The position numbers and the translations under genes are program-made. Positions 35,386-46,894 of a stretch of DNA of 64,000 nt are shown here, piece after piece (position 1 is the stretch's first letter; each line of letters begins with the position of its first letter). Under the pieces are notes generated by a model. The model was given only the letters and a program-made list of their open reading frames with translations. It ran no database searches and was not told the origin of the DNA. Location of the stretch: contig OX419758.1 in assembly GCA_948567375.1 (NCBI GenBank), forward strand, positions 48,499,473 to 48,563,472, read 5' to 3'. This DNA comes from Lunularia cruciata. Taxonomy: Eukaryota; Streptophyta; Marchantiopsida; Lunulariales; Lunulariaceae.

Positions 35386-35967
35386 TGTAATACCAATAGT
35401 TAGACATATTATCCAAAGGTGAAAATTGGCTTTGTAACATCTAGAAGGATGTTATATATGATGGACTAAGTAGATCAAATAGAGGTATCACCAAAAGAGT
35501 ACTTCTACTAAAAGGAAAGATGTCAAAATAGTTTGCAAATTTCAAAGCTAATTTTGGAGGCCTAAATATATGAATTAGGCCTCAAAAAGTACAAATTCCT
35601 CTCTCCAATGGGGATAAGGCTAGCCTTCACTACCTCTACTTTTCTTGTTGAGAGCTTTCCAATGGTACCTAACCCTTGCAATTCTAAGATTCTTATAAGA
35701 AGATTCCATAAAGATTCCCTCTTGTCAAAACTTGTTTGACCAACTAGATAGGACCAGAACCAACATGTCACCCATGCATGCAACTAATCTAAGGGTAGAG
35801 CTCACTGATATATCACTAATCCATGTATCTAATCCAAGGGTGGAGCTTCCTTTAAGTGAATCCGCTTTGTTATATAATAAAGATAAGGTGTTACTTTAGG
35901 GCATCAAAGTTGTGAGTGTGAAGCTTTGTGTTTCTTCTTTTGGGTTTTCTCTTGGGGGTTCTCCTAT
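35386..35967 (+). repeat. 5' LTR of the inner chromovirus, main part
   Basis: It runs from TGTAATACCAATAG to ctcctat, where copy C is inserted. The remaining LTR end, ccttggaacattaca, lies at 45085-45099 and is followed by the primer site. Confidence 0.85.
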
Positions 35968-36415
35968 AGCAGGCCATTTTTAGCTTTGCATCCAGATTGC
36001 TCGAACATTGGATTAGTAGTGATAGTAGTTAGAAGTACTTTGGCAATTACTCATAGACTACTTTCCAATGGTCAGATTTTGTGTTAAAGGTACTAACTAC
36101 ATAGTGGAGCCCATCGTCACTTCCACCATTTGCACCATCAGTGTGCCATAAGTGGGACCATTGGTGTGAGACCTAGGTCAAAATCATGAGTATACCTTGG
36201 GAATGCAACTCCAAAGAGCTCACTTCTCTATTTTTGAGCCTTTGAGTTCTTTGCTAGAGCGGATAGAAAGCCAGTGAGTGTCAATTGGAGTCTCTTAGCT
36301 AGAGTGGGTGTGGCTTGACTGTAATTAGTGCCCAATTGTTGGTAGATTATTGAGTGACAGATCAAGTACTAATCTGATTGAGTGTGATCCAAGTTGTGTA
36401 ACCAAACTGATTACA
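35968..36415 (+). repeat. 5' LTR of copy C (core only)
   Basis: The 448-bp core starts agcaggccatttttagc at the target duplication and ends aaactgattaca. It matches the core of its own 3' LTR (44521-44973). It lacks the flanking 105-bp unit, as in copy B. Confidence 0.85.
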
Positions 36416-37130
36416 ATAAAGAAGTGAGAGTCAAGGGGAAATTGAGTGCAAGAACTAAGGGTGGTGGTGGTATCTTCAAGCCCAATGGATCATGTTACCT
36501 TGATCACAATTCTGATTTCCTTGGGAGTGATTGTGTGTGGAAGTGCTAGCCAAATTTGGAGCCAGAGAAAGTCAATTTCAAGCGGTAGTTGTGATTTTGA
36601 GCTTAGGAGGTGAACATAGGACCAATTTAGTGTGAGTTGAGCTCAAAAAGTGGAATTGAAGGTGGAGTTGGGAACCCACTCCCATGAATTAGAGATTGGA
36701 TGAAACCTGTTTTTCCAATTTGGCTTGAGTGAAGAGTTAGTGAAGGATTTGGCAATCAACTATTTTTAGAGATTTAGGTCAAATTTTGGCAAGAAGAACT
36801 TTGATCCCATTCTCAGTGATCCTCGTAGCTTAGGAAGTAGATAGGTACTCCGGTTATGTCAAATGTCAAGTGGTGGCAGAGTCAATTTGGTGTTGATATA
36901 TGAGATAGAGGGTTTTTGTTTAGCCTTCTTGTGATTGGACCCCCTCCATTTTATGCTTCTTGTTTGTGCACCATGTTTGTGTTAGGTGCCCTAAATCTAG
37001 AGCATTGGTGCTCTGGTGTGCTCTTGGTAGTGAGGCTAGAGTGATGACCTACAAACGATGAGAGTGCGGGTTGTGATGGCAGGTTATAGGTTGCACTTTC
37101 TCCTAGTGTAGTTGTCGTAGTTAGAGCTAC
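36416..37130 (+). other. Leader of copy C
   Basis: This matches the leader of copy B on the opposite strand (aataaagaagtgag, gggaaat(t/c)gagtg, ggtggtatct(t/c)caag). No gene is seen. Confidence 0.55.
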
Positions 37131-38800
37131 ATTAGGTAGTGATATTTAGTTGGTGGTGTTTGCACTTGGTGGTGTTTGCACTTGGTGGTGTTGGCACTTG
37201 GAGGTGTTGGCACTTGGTAGGGTACTTGCAAAGGTTACAATTGCGGGTTGTAGTTCTTGGTTACTTTGTCACAATTGAGTTCTTTGGGGATTTTCAAGGA
37301 GCTAAAATTGCAATATGTAGGGGGTTTACTTGGAGTGGCACTCAATATCAACTTGTATCTCAAGTCCCAATGAGGGAGGAGATAGACTTTGAGTTGGAGT
37401 TTGGCATAGGAGTTGACCCAATTGAGAGTGCACTTGGTGTGTTCACACCATTATTGTGGGACATGGATGAGATCTACGTGTTCTCCAAAGGCCCCAAGTG
37501 TTACTCTCATACAATAAGTACCATTGAGTTGGATAACTTCATCTAGGAGTTAAATAGTTGGTGTGATATGTAGCAGATGCGGAACCCAACCTTTTTTTAC
37601 ACCTTTCATGGCATGGAAGGGCTTGTTTCAACATTTGGAAGATCCGCTGATGGACGACTACCATGAGTTCAAGAGAGCTCACTTGGAAGAGATTGAGCTA
37701 TGGAGACAATATTGGTCTCTAAACTATGTCTCCAAACTATGTCTCTATTACTTTAGGCTTAGTTTCTAGGGGTAGATTGGTTGTATCCACAAATTTAAGC
37801 TCTAGTAGAGTTGGTGGATCTCTTGGAGATGATGCTACTATGAGTAGAGATACTACTACATGAGGTGGTGTAGTATTGGGGTTTAACCCCATGGTGGAGT
37901 TCTTCCAATGTTTGAGGTAGAACTACCAAGGAGTACGGACTGACAAGTTGAGGAGTTTGCAAGAATTCTAGCAAAAGGCTAGAGAGAGCCTACACAAGGC
38001 ATACACTTGCATGAGACGGCTGATCAATTTTACTCACAAAGTTATTGAGGCCCAAGCAATCTAGTTTTGGTATGGAATATTGGTCAAGGAATTGCAACAT
38101 AAGTTCCGTGATGTTGATTATGCGCTATCTTTTATTTTTAGCCAATGATATGTGTACATTGGGAGTTGATCCAACCCCAGTGTTCCGATTAGCTCATTCT
38201 GAGAATAGAGATGATATGGTCCCTACTACTAGATCAAAGGTGGTTGATAGTGGAATTGACTTTGTTGAGGAGCATGGGATTTTCTCAACAACCAGTGGTT
38301 TATAGTAGGTAGTAGCGGTTAGATTGGAGGAGTTACCATCTAGACCGGCCTTTGAGCAATTGTGGTTTACACTTGGGGCTATATTGTTGGATAACCAAAG
38401 AGTGATTTTTAGTTTGGTGGGACCTTCAAGGAAGGTCTATACACCAAAATGGGTCTTATTTGACTTTGGTGCGTAGCCCCTTATGTTGGGGAAGGTTGTA
38501 GTTGTCAATTTGGAGTTATAGAAGATTGATGTAGAGAGGTGTTCATTTCAGATCTAGACTTCTCTAGGTGGTGGTTCTACACAATACATCACATGTGGAG
38601 AGCTGGTTGTTCAGATTTAGCATGGTCATCCAATTGATAGCTCTATGGTAAGAGCTCAAGCTATTGTGACCATAACTGAGTCGTATGATGTGTTAGTTGG
38701 AGGAGTAGTGTTATACCCCATGGATTTCAATATTGACTATTAGGAGGAGATAGACTCCTATAGACCAGGTTGGCAATCTGGTGAGGGACAAGTATGTCAC
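37130..38800 (+). pseudogene. Gag and protease region of copy C (fossil)
   Basis: Pieces match copy B: LWDMDEIYVFSKGPKCY and TIELDNFI near 37460-37545, the capsid-like stretch near 37920-38040, DMCTLGVDPTPVF near 38150, and protease pieces near 38430-38780 ending in a YDVLVGG-like block. It is broken. Confidence 0.65.
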
Positions 38801-39176
38801 CTACCTATATGCTTTAGTAGTGGCAATCTTGGCTCACTATAGTCCAGGACCATGGCAGCTTCGGTTTCAACTTTCAATGGTTTTGGTACTTAGCCTGGTG
38901 GTTTATTGGAGGGGAATCCCCATGCAGAGGATACTCCAATACTAGAGGAGATCAATTGGATTTGGAGTATGAGTGGGATTGTTCCATCCACCTTGGATGT
39001 TCCATTGTGGAGTTTAGAGGAGGCATTGTAGCAACATGTAGATCAGTTGGTGCAATAGGCTTGGAGTGGAGCCTTTGTACCACCAAGAGACCAATATGAG
39101 GATGAGGCTCTAGAGTTGATTACCTTGGCACCTCTAGATACCACACTCATTGCTTGGTAATATCCAATAGAAGGAG

Positions 39177-40145
39177 TATGTCTATTGGAGTTGTTTGGTG
39201 GGATTAGCATTAGACTAGCTATGGTATTATAGGTGGATATAGGAGTACAAAGGTACTTGTATGTGGAGTGAGATGAGATTGCTAGGCAAGTCTCTCTCCA
39301 TCATTTGACACTCTTGGCCTATCAATATTCTAAGTTATTACTAATGTGAGCAGTCAGGTTACTAGAAGGCCCTACCAATAAACATTTCATTATTGGGGGC
39401 GCATGATCTGGAAAGGCATGTGGCTATTCATTTGGTATTTCTGGATGGCCATGTTAGGGACATACACATGCTGGCCGGGGTTTGGGACTTAAGGATCCCC
39501 ATTCTGATGTGTTTTGGGAGATATTATAGATACTACAACATCTCCAAGTTCATCAGTTTGTTTCTCCAACTTACATTTTGGAGAACATCCTTTTGATTGG
39601 TGATTCTTGCACCTAAGTGGTGGCGGTAAGTATACATCAAGTCCATTCTTGGATGAGACCTGCTGTTTTGTTAGATGTAGCTAGAGTGGGATCACGAGCT
39701 CATCATTTGTGTCTTTGGTGGACAACCCTCTTACCTAGAGAGGTTCTACAATGTGCTCATGATGGGATTCAACGACTAGACCACATCATTGTTGATGACA
39801 TCTTGGATGTTGGGCGTCAATCTCAAACAATGGTAGTGGCTGATAGGTCACCTATGGCAATGGTGAACCTATTTGGACAGCCTAGAGCTGCTTTTTCCAC
39901 ACTTACAAGTTTCTTAGGCTCTCATGCTTTTTGAGAAGGAGGTCCTGGATTGGTTTGGGACTCACAATTACAATAGCTGGTGGAGCCTAACACCAATGAG
40001 AGAGAGAGAGAGATCAATGGGTTTTTGCATTGGTATTACTGTTGTTCCAACAATGTTAGAGGCATTTTGGCATGAGGTGTTAGGTCAGGCTATGGACCTC
40101 AATTTTTGGATCTGGATTGTGAACCTTGGCTTGGCAAAGTAGCAT
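39177..40145 (+). pseudogene. C5 cytosine DNA methyltransferase domain, copy C (fossil)
   Basis: This is the same domain as in copy B, in the same place between protease and RT: a LELFGGI motif I near 39190, the GWPC block near 39440 with GRGLGL following, an ENI/V block near 39580, then PAVLLDVARVGSRAHH near 39660. HIIVDDILDVGRQSQ and VVADRSPMAMVNLFGQP lie near 39785-39885, and MGFCIGITVVPTM with VLGQAMDLN lies near 40015-40110. Conservation of position and motifs in a second, independently inserted copy shows the domain is a regular part of this family. This copy is broken in several places. Confidence 0.85.
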
Positions 40146-40499
40146 AAGATGCACTTGATAGGCATCACCACTCTAACACTTGTGAACCATGTGCCTACTG
40201 AGATGATTTAGGCACATGTTGGGGGCGACGGACCATATGGGCATGGTATTCTTGGGACATAGCCAATGGCTACTAGGGAGAGTGGTCTATTGGGAATCCA
40301 TCCAAGTGAGCATGGTTTCCTTGGATTACACCCTTGGTCTACTTGGGATACAACTAGAGGACGTATGGAGCTTGTAGCCAAATCAAAGAGAGTTTTTTTC
40401 ACTAAGGTGGGGACCTCTAGTGGTTAGGAGCATGACACTACTGCTCCTAAGAGTCCAATGTAGCATCTGGTCGATACATTTTCCAGTCCTATGACAATT

Positions 40500-41545
40500 A
40501 CAGAGGATACTTTTGGAGCCAAATCTTGGGCCCAAGCTTATAGGAGAGGAAAGACAAAGAGTTTGGAGGTTCTTGAGGAGCTACACAAGTTGTTTTGCCT
40601 TCAATATGAAAGATTTGGGTGCTCTAAAAGGACATGGTATACGGATTGAGCTGACTAATGATACATCAATTTTCCAATGTCCCTATAAATATAGTGACAT
40701 GGAGCAAGCATTGATTTAGAGCTAGAGTAGTGACCTTTTTGAGACTAGTTTGGTAGAGATTTCACATGGAGAGTATGCATCAATGATAGTGATGCCAACC
40801 AAGAAGGATATGCATTGCAACTACACAGATAGGCGGATGTGTAGAGATCACCATCCTATCAACTGATAAACTAGGGCTGATTGGTATACCATGCCCACAC
40901 CAAAGGAGATCTTTGATGCGATAAGGCATGCAAAGGTCTTTAGTACTTTGGATCTTCAAGCAAGATATCATCAATTGCCGATCAAGGAGGAGGATAAGTC
41001 CAAGACAACATTTTGGGCTATTGATCCTCATGGTAACAATGTGTTATATCAGTGGAGGTTCCTACCATTTGGGTTGAAGAATGCTCTTGCTAAGTTCTAG
41101 AGGATCATGGATAGGATCCTAGCTAGATTGGATTTTACTTGATGCTATATTAATGACATTTTGGTCCATAGCACTATGGTGGAGGAGCATGAGAGACATT
41201 TGTTTGAGGTGTTTGAGAGGTTGAGATCTCATGGGCTCAAATTACATCTTGGGAAGTGAAGGTTCTTCCATGAGCAAGTTGAGTATCTGGGTCACATTAT
41301 CTACCTTAGAGGACTTGGTGTTTAGCAAACCAAGGTGGAGTCTATTGCGCATATTCCTTGGCCTTTGGATGTGAGTAGAGTGCAAACATTCCTTGGGTTG
41401 GAAAACTTCTATTGCTGCTATGTTAGAGGATTTAGTGCCATTACCAAGGCCTTGATGAAGCTGACCAAGCTTACATATGAGTGGTGTTGGAGAGATGAGT
41501 AGGAGAGAGCTTTTGTAGAGCTCAAGTAGAGGTTGACATCTACTC
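40500..41545 (+). pseudogene. Reverse transcriptase of copy C (fossil)
   Basis: Blocks: KHPY/PYKYS-type entry near 40690, MPTPKEIFDAIRHAKVFSTL near 40890-40950, FLPFGLKNALAKF near 41065, a polymerase box near 41145, and the DVSRVQTFLGL-like block near 41370. It ends at the inserted solo LTR. It is broken in places. Confidence 0.75.
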
Positions 41546-42237
41546 TGTAACACCTATTTATGCATATGTGTGGTATTGTGATATTTAGCTTGGTATTACA
41601 AGTACTTGAAAGATATTATTTATATAAAGATAAAATATGATTCTACATTAGTCATGATTAGCTAAAGTTAGTCATAGCTAAGATAGATGAGACCTTACTT
41701 TAGAGGAAGTAGAAAAGATAAGCACCACTATTTTGGATTTTAGTGTGTTGACTTGGTATTATTCCTAGGTGTTTGGCTTTGAGGAAAGAGTTGAGAACTC
41801 TTGAGCCCGCAAGCCTTTTTGTTTTGGATTCTTCTTTAGTCCAAGGATAGCCCATGTGAAGGAATCCTTGACTTAGTGGTTGGGTCAAGATAAGACCACA
41901 TGCTTAGGAGAATATGCCCATGTGAATAGATATTCCTTTCTACTTTTTGGCTTTACTTGACTTTTAGTCTAGTAACTTGAGTTACTACGGTAATTAGTAA
42001 CTTTGGTACGTAACTATTTCACAATTATATAAACAAGGGGTGAGGAGGTACTCATCATCCTTTCATTTGCAACTATCTCTCTCTCATTGAGTTCTCTAGT
42101 GAGCAATGTCTTGAGTCTTGGAGTGTTAGCCTTGAAGGAGTATGATGTAGTTGGGGTTCCTTGCCTTCTTAGTCCATGGTGTGCTACCATAATAGCCATC
42201 AGAGGTTCATCCTAAGTGAGAGATAGGCCGGCTCACA
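41546..42237 (+). repeat. Solo LTR inside copy C
   Basis: A 692-bp LTR of the 53800-61600 family splits copy C between its RT and RNase H. The uninterrupted site in copy B (gacatctgctcctattttg) shows a 4-bp target duplication here, actc/gctc (41542-41545 and 42238-42241), one copy with a substitution. Confidence 0.88.
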
Positions 42238-43900
42238 GCTCCTATTTTGAGGAGATCGATCAGAGGACGACCATTTCAATTTCACACTAATTGGAGTATG
42301 TTGGGGCTTGGATTAATCCTCACCCAACATGATGATGAGGAGAAGGATTTTGTGGTGGCCTATGCTAGTTGCTCCAACAATTCAGTGGAGGTGAAGTATA
42401 GTTCATATGAGGGAGAGTGCTTGGCAACAATTTGGGCAATAGTACATTTCTAATTTTACCTATATGATAAACCTTTTACTCCATCAATGATCATCAGCCA
42501 TTGAAGCGGTTGATGGAGTTTGACAAGCTTTCAAGGAAGCTTGCATGATGGGCTCTGATTTTATAAGAGTATGATTTCACAATTATTCATAGACGTGGAG
42601 TGGTGAACCGTGATGAAGATGGGTTGAGTAGAAACCCATGTCTCAATCAACAAGATCAAATTGGAGCATATTGGCATGGGGAGACAGATGAGGAGATGGT
42701 GCAAGGTTGGCATGCATCTATCTTTCTCTGTATATTTTCTGAGGCTTTGGTGGTATCTCTCTCAATGCATACAAGAGGAGTTATTGAGGTCATTGATCAA
42801 GAGAATGGAGATAATGGTACAATTTAGTGAGATATTCATGATGATGTCTTAGTGGTGGACTATCTTTGCATTTGTGTTGTGGGTTGCACAATTGGGGAGA
42901 GACCGTGTTCTTCAGCAAGCTAGGCGGTTCAGATTGGAGGCCAACACCTTTGTGTGTATGGGAGGATGGTAGAGTGAGAATAGTACCACTTCCATCTCAA
43001 AGACCATAGTTGGTCCGCCATGCTCATGAGGAGCTAGGACATTTTGGAGTAAAGTGTACATATAGCTTACTCCAAAGTCATTATTGGTGGCACAATATGC
43101 AGACCAATGTATAATAGTTTGTTGCTAGATGTGTGGTTTGTGACCAAGTTAGAGCATCATTTAATGCTCCTATGCCACAATTACACCCATTACCTATCAT
43201 AGAGTTGGGTTACTGTTGGAGTTTGGACTTCATTGGACCTTTACCATTGATTATGAGACATCATTGGTATGTTTTGGTGATGGTGGAGCACTTCTCCAAG
43301 TGGATTGAGTTGGTGGCACTTCCTAACAAGTCCACTAAAAGGATGGCTTACTCATTCTTGGATCACGTTCTTAGTCATTTTGGTGCACTAGTTGAGGTTT
43401 TGACTGATCAAGTTATAGAGTTCTTGGGAGAGTTTCAGGTCTTGTGTGATAAGGCTTTGATTGATTGTGTACTACCTCTTGAGATCACTATAAGGCCGAT
43501 GGCTTAGTAAAGAGAGTGGTTCAAACAATGAAGAGAGGATTGCAAAAGTATGGTTTACAGAGAGGCCACTTGGGAGATTGGGATCTCCAATTACCTTGGT
43601 TTTCCATGGGCTATCGGTTTAGCTAGAAATCCTCCTTATCATCCTTCTCTCCTTACTTTTTACTCTATGGACAAGATCCAGATTTATCTACATCTATTCA
43701 TCGGGATGCTACTGTAGTGTTAGACTTGGATGATCCAAATGTATGGATGAGTGCATGTTCTCAACAGGCAGAGATCTTTTGGAGAGTAATGCCAATGGCC
43801 TTTGAGAACTTGGTGATTGCTCAACATAGGGATACCTTACGCTATGCTACCATTTGAGGAGGACGTTATAGACCCTTGATCCATCAATTTCATCCAAGTG
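42238..43900 (+). pseudogene. RNase H and integrase of copy C (fossil)
   Basis: RNase H shows VVAYASCSNNSVEVKYSSYE near 42350-42410. The integrase shows an HAHEELGHFGV zinc-binding block near 43025, MVCDQVRASFNAPMPQ at 43133, LVMVEHFSKWIELVALP near 43275 and a VLTDQ block near 43400. It is broken in places. Confidence 0.75.
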
Positions 43901-44104
43901 ACTATATATATCTAAACACTTGATGTTTCTACAAGCCGCACTATCTTGAAAATGCACAAGGTTTTGCCATCTGGAGTCCTTGTGTTAGAAGGCCATGATG
44001 GTGTTGTTTAGAAGGATCATGTATGAAATTGTGCGCTATGCCACCTTCCAAACATTGATGGTACTATGGATCCAAGCTTGGCACTTGTACGTGCAAGCTT
44101 GGAG

Positions 44105-44245
44105 TGTATGTTATGCAGCTTTTTTGGTGGAGCTATTACTATGTTAGTGTGTGGTAAGTGTTTGAGAGAATGGTATATGGTATGTATGAATCTTCTCCTC
44201 AAGGTGGTTCCTTAGAGACAATGGTTATGTCTCAAATGTACTTGA
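44105..44245 (+). pseudogene. PHD-finger remnant of copy C (fossil)
   Basis: The segment starts CMLC and ends WLCLKC followed by Thr and a stop, aligning codon by codon with the PHD finger of copy B. It is decayed but recognisable. Confidence 0.75.
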
Positions 44246-44415
44246 CCTATAGCTAGTTCATCCTTTATATGGTATAAATTATAGACAAGCAACTAACAAT
44301 GGGGCTCTATAGCACCCAGCCTCATGATCTTTTGCCCACCATAAGGTATACCATATACTTGGATTAGATGGCTATCTGGAGTTAGAGGGCCCTAACTGTC
44401 AGCTAAGGAGGCAAT

Positions 44416-45079
44416 TGTGGTACTTTAGAGTCCATCTATGACTTATGTGTGAGTTTTGCTTCTATATTGTGTGATGTTGACAACAATGTATGTTATGTAA
44501 CAATGTGTATACGCACGACAGTTATCATGCCATTTGTAGCTTCACATCTAGATTTCTCAAATATTGGAGTATTAGTGATAGTAATTAGAGGTATGTTGGC
44601 AATTACTCATAGACAACTTTCCAATGGTCAGATTTCATATTTTGGGTATTAACTACATGGTGGGACCCACCGCCACTTGCACCATTTGCATTGTCGGGTG
44701 AGCTGTCAAAGGGACCATTGGTATGAGACCTAGGTCAAAATCATGAGTATACCTTGGGAGTGCAGCTCTAGAGAGCTTAATTTCTTTGTTGTTGAGCTTT
44801 CAAGTTCTTGGCTAGAGTGGATAGAAGGCCGGCAAGCGTCACCTAGAATCTCTTAGCTAGAGTGAGTGTGGCTTGACTGTAATCAGGGCACAATTGTTGG
44901 CACATTATTGAGTGATATATCAAGTATTGATCTGATTGAGTGTGATTTGAGTTGTGTAATCAAACTGATTAATTGTGGTACTTTAAGAGTCCATGTATGA
45001 CTTATGTGTGAGTTGTGCTTCTATATTGTGTGATGTTGATAGCAATGTATGTTGTGTAACAATGTGTATACGCACAACA
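44416..45079 (+). repeat. 3' LTR region of copy C: unit, core, unit
   Basis: The first unit, 44416-44520 (TGTGGTACTTTAGAGTCC to ACGCACGACA), comes right after a purine tract. The core (44521-44973) and the second unit (44974-45079, ending ACGCACAACA) follow, then the target duplication cctat. The 5' LTR has the core alone. Confidence 0.88.
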
Positions 45080-45100
45080 CCTATCCTTGGAACATTACAA

Positions 45101-45113
45101 TGGTATCATAGTA
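45101..45113 (+). promoter_or_regulatory. Primer-binding site of the inner chromovirus
   Basis: The string tggtatcatagta follows the LTR end aacattaca by one base. It resembles the initiator tRNA-Met site TGGTATCAGAGCA. Confidence 0.7.
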
Positions 45114-45679
45114 GGTGTTTCAATCCAAGAGAGTGGATAACACCTCTTGGAGGAACATGTGCTATTGAGACTTAGTAATTTCAAAGAGAGAAACCATAGT
45201 GAAATTGATAGATTAAGAGTGTTTTAGAGAGAGGATGGGATGAAGGCTCATGAGGACAATTTCTTAAACCACTTTTTATTCTTAAATCCATTCCACATCA
45301 AGATTATATATGTCTAGTGAGAGCAAGTGAGATTATATCTTGATTACCATTTTGGAGCAAAGTTTATGGATATAGTGATGAATTCACCAAACTTGGCAAT
45401 TCTACCTTTGGTGATTTACAATAGAGAGTGGGATTTGACAATCTACATTCTATTGTGATGGATCCAAATATACCAAATCCTCTCCCTTTCAACACTCAAA
45501 TAGAAAATTATTATGTAATTAGACCAAAAGTGATGTTTAGGGATTTGTAATCCACAATTTTGGTGACGAATATATCATCAAGTAATAACCTCTAAAGTCC
45601 CAATGGTAGTCCAAATGGTCTATACTCCCTCTTGAGTGATCATATTAACTCTCTATTGAAGTAGGAAGTATCATTTGAG

Positions 45680-46880
45680 CATTACCATGAATAGGAATCA
45701 TGGAACCGTAGTTACAAGATTTGATGCAAGAATGCAAGGGATGTTGAACAAGTTTTGGGAGATCAAGATGACCATGGAGGCATTGCAGAGTCAAGTATGT
45801 ACATTCAAGAATGATCAAGCAATGCAAGAAGGAGAACCATCTTAAAACCTAGTACCAATGGCTTAAGTACCTAGAGAGTCACTCATGCCAATGACATCGG
45901 CGCCAATCAACAATGAAGTCACATTGTTGCTATGGATGAAGAAGACATGTAATATTGAGCCTTACAAGGGGTAACATTCCATGGAAATAGTGGAGAACTA
46001 GATTACAAGAATGAATTGATACTTCAAATTATTCATAATGGAAATCATCAATCATTCCGTAGGCATGTTTGCATGTGGGTACTTGATTGATAAAGCACTC
46101 ATATGGTATGATACTTAGGAATAAGCAATATTGGCAGAGGAAGAGAGATCCCTTGGACGGCAATGCAAGAAAGGTTGCTAAAGAACTTTTAATCTATGGA
46201 TTCCATACAGATGGCCCAAACACAATTATGGAGGTTGAAGTAAAAGAACATCATACAAGAGTACATGGAAGCATTTATTGATCTATAAGTCTCAATAACC
46301 AACATGAGTCTAGAAAAAAGCTATGGACAATTTCAAACAAGGGTTAAAAGAGCAAATTGACCAGGAAATAATGGTACAAAATCATTACACTATATTTGAA
46401 ACCATTGCTTGCACTTAGAGAATAGTAAGAGTGCATGGAGGAGGTGAAAGGGTAGTCCCGACTCAACATTATTGGGCTGAAACACATCATTTTGGTGGAC
46501 CAATTCCTATAGAACTGTGCAACATTTGGTTTTGAGATTGAGGAGCAAGACCGCTCCAAGGAGAATAGGGACAAAAGGAAGAAAGGAGAGATGGAGTCCC
46601 ATGAGGAGAAGGGATTTAAGCAAAACAAAATTGTTGTTACAGTTGTGACCAAGTTGTGTACATAGCCATCAACTACCATGCGCATCTCCTTATAAGCCCT
46701 TGGTCTCCATACAAGTAATCTTTGAACAACCTTGAGAGATGAATGGAAGAAGAGGATCCAAAAATCACATTGGAAAACAAAGATTACCAATAAATGTAAC
46801 CTCACATCTTGTTGGCTCAATGGAGAAGCAAAAAAGTGAGGGGAGGAAGAAGCTAAGTGCACAAAGATAAAGGAATACAA
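45680..46880 (+). pseudogene. Gag region of the inner chromovirus (fossil)
   Basis: The plus-strand pieces between primer site and protease include a stretch with KEHHTRVHGSIY (about 46245) and an HFGGPIPIELCN segment near 46490. The long minus-strand open frame here is a shadow. It is broken. Confidence 0.5.
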
Positions 46881-46894
46881 TATCACAACTAATT

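Larger units (their letters stand above)
35968..45079 (+). mobile_element. Ty3/gypsy element with C5 DNA methyltransferase and PHD finger, copy C
   Basis: This plus-strand element has the same order as copy B: 5' LTR core (35968-36415), leader, Gag, protease, methyltransferase (about 39177-40145), RT, RNase H, integrase, PHD finger (44105-44245), purine tract, 3' LTR region (44416-45079). It has an exact 5-bp target duplication, cctat, at 35963-35967 and 45080-45084, and splits the inner chromovirus's 5' LTR. A solo LTR (41546-42237) is inserted between its RT and RNase H. It is shorter than copy B and more decayed, with many breaks. Confidence 0.9.

Noticed and set aside
46344-46886. A 180-codon minus-strand open frame
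   Set aside because: It lies opposite the gag region of the inner chromovirus, has no domain features and is Ser/Phe/Leu-rich. It is a shadow.
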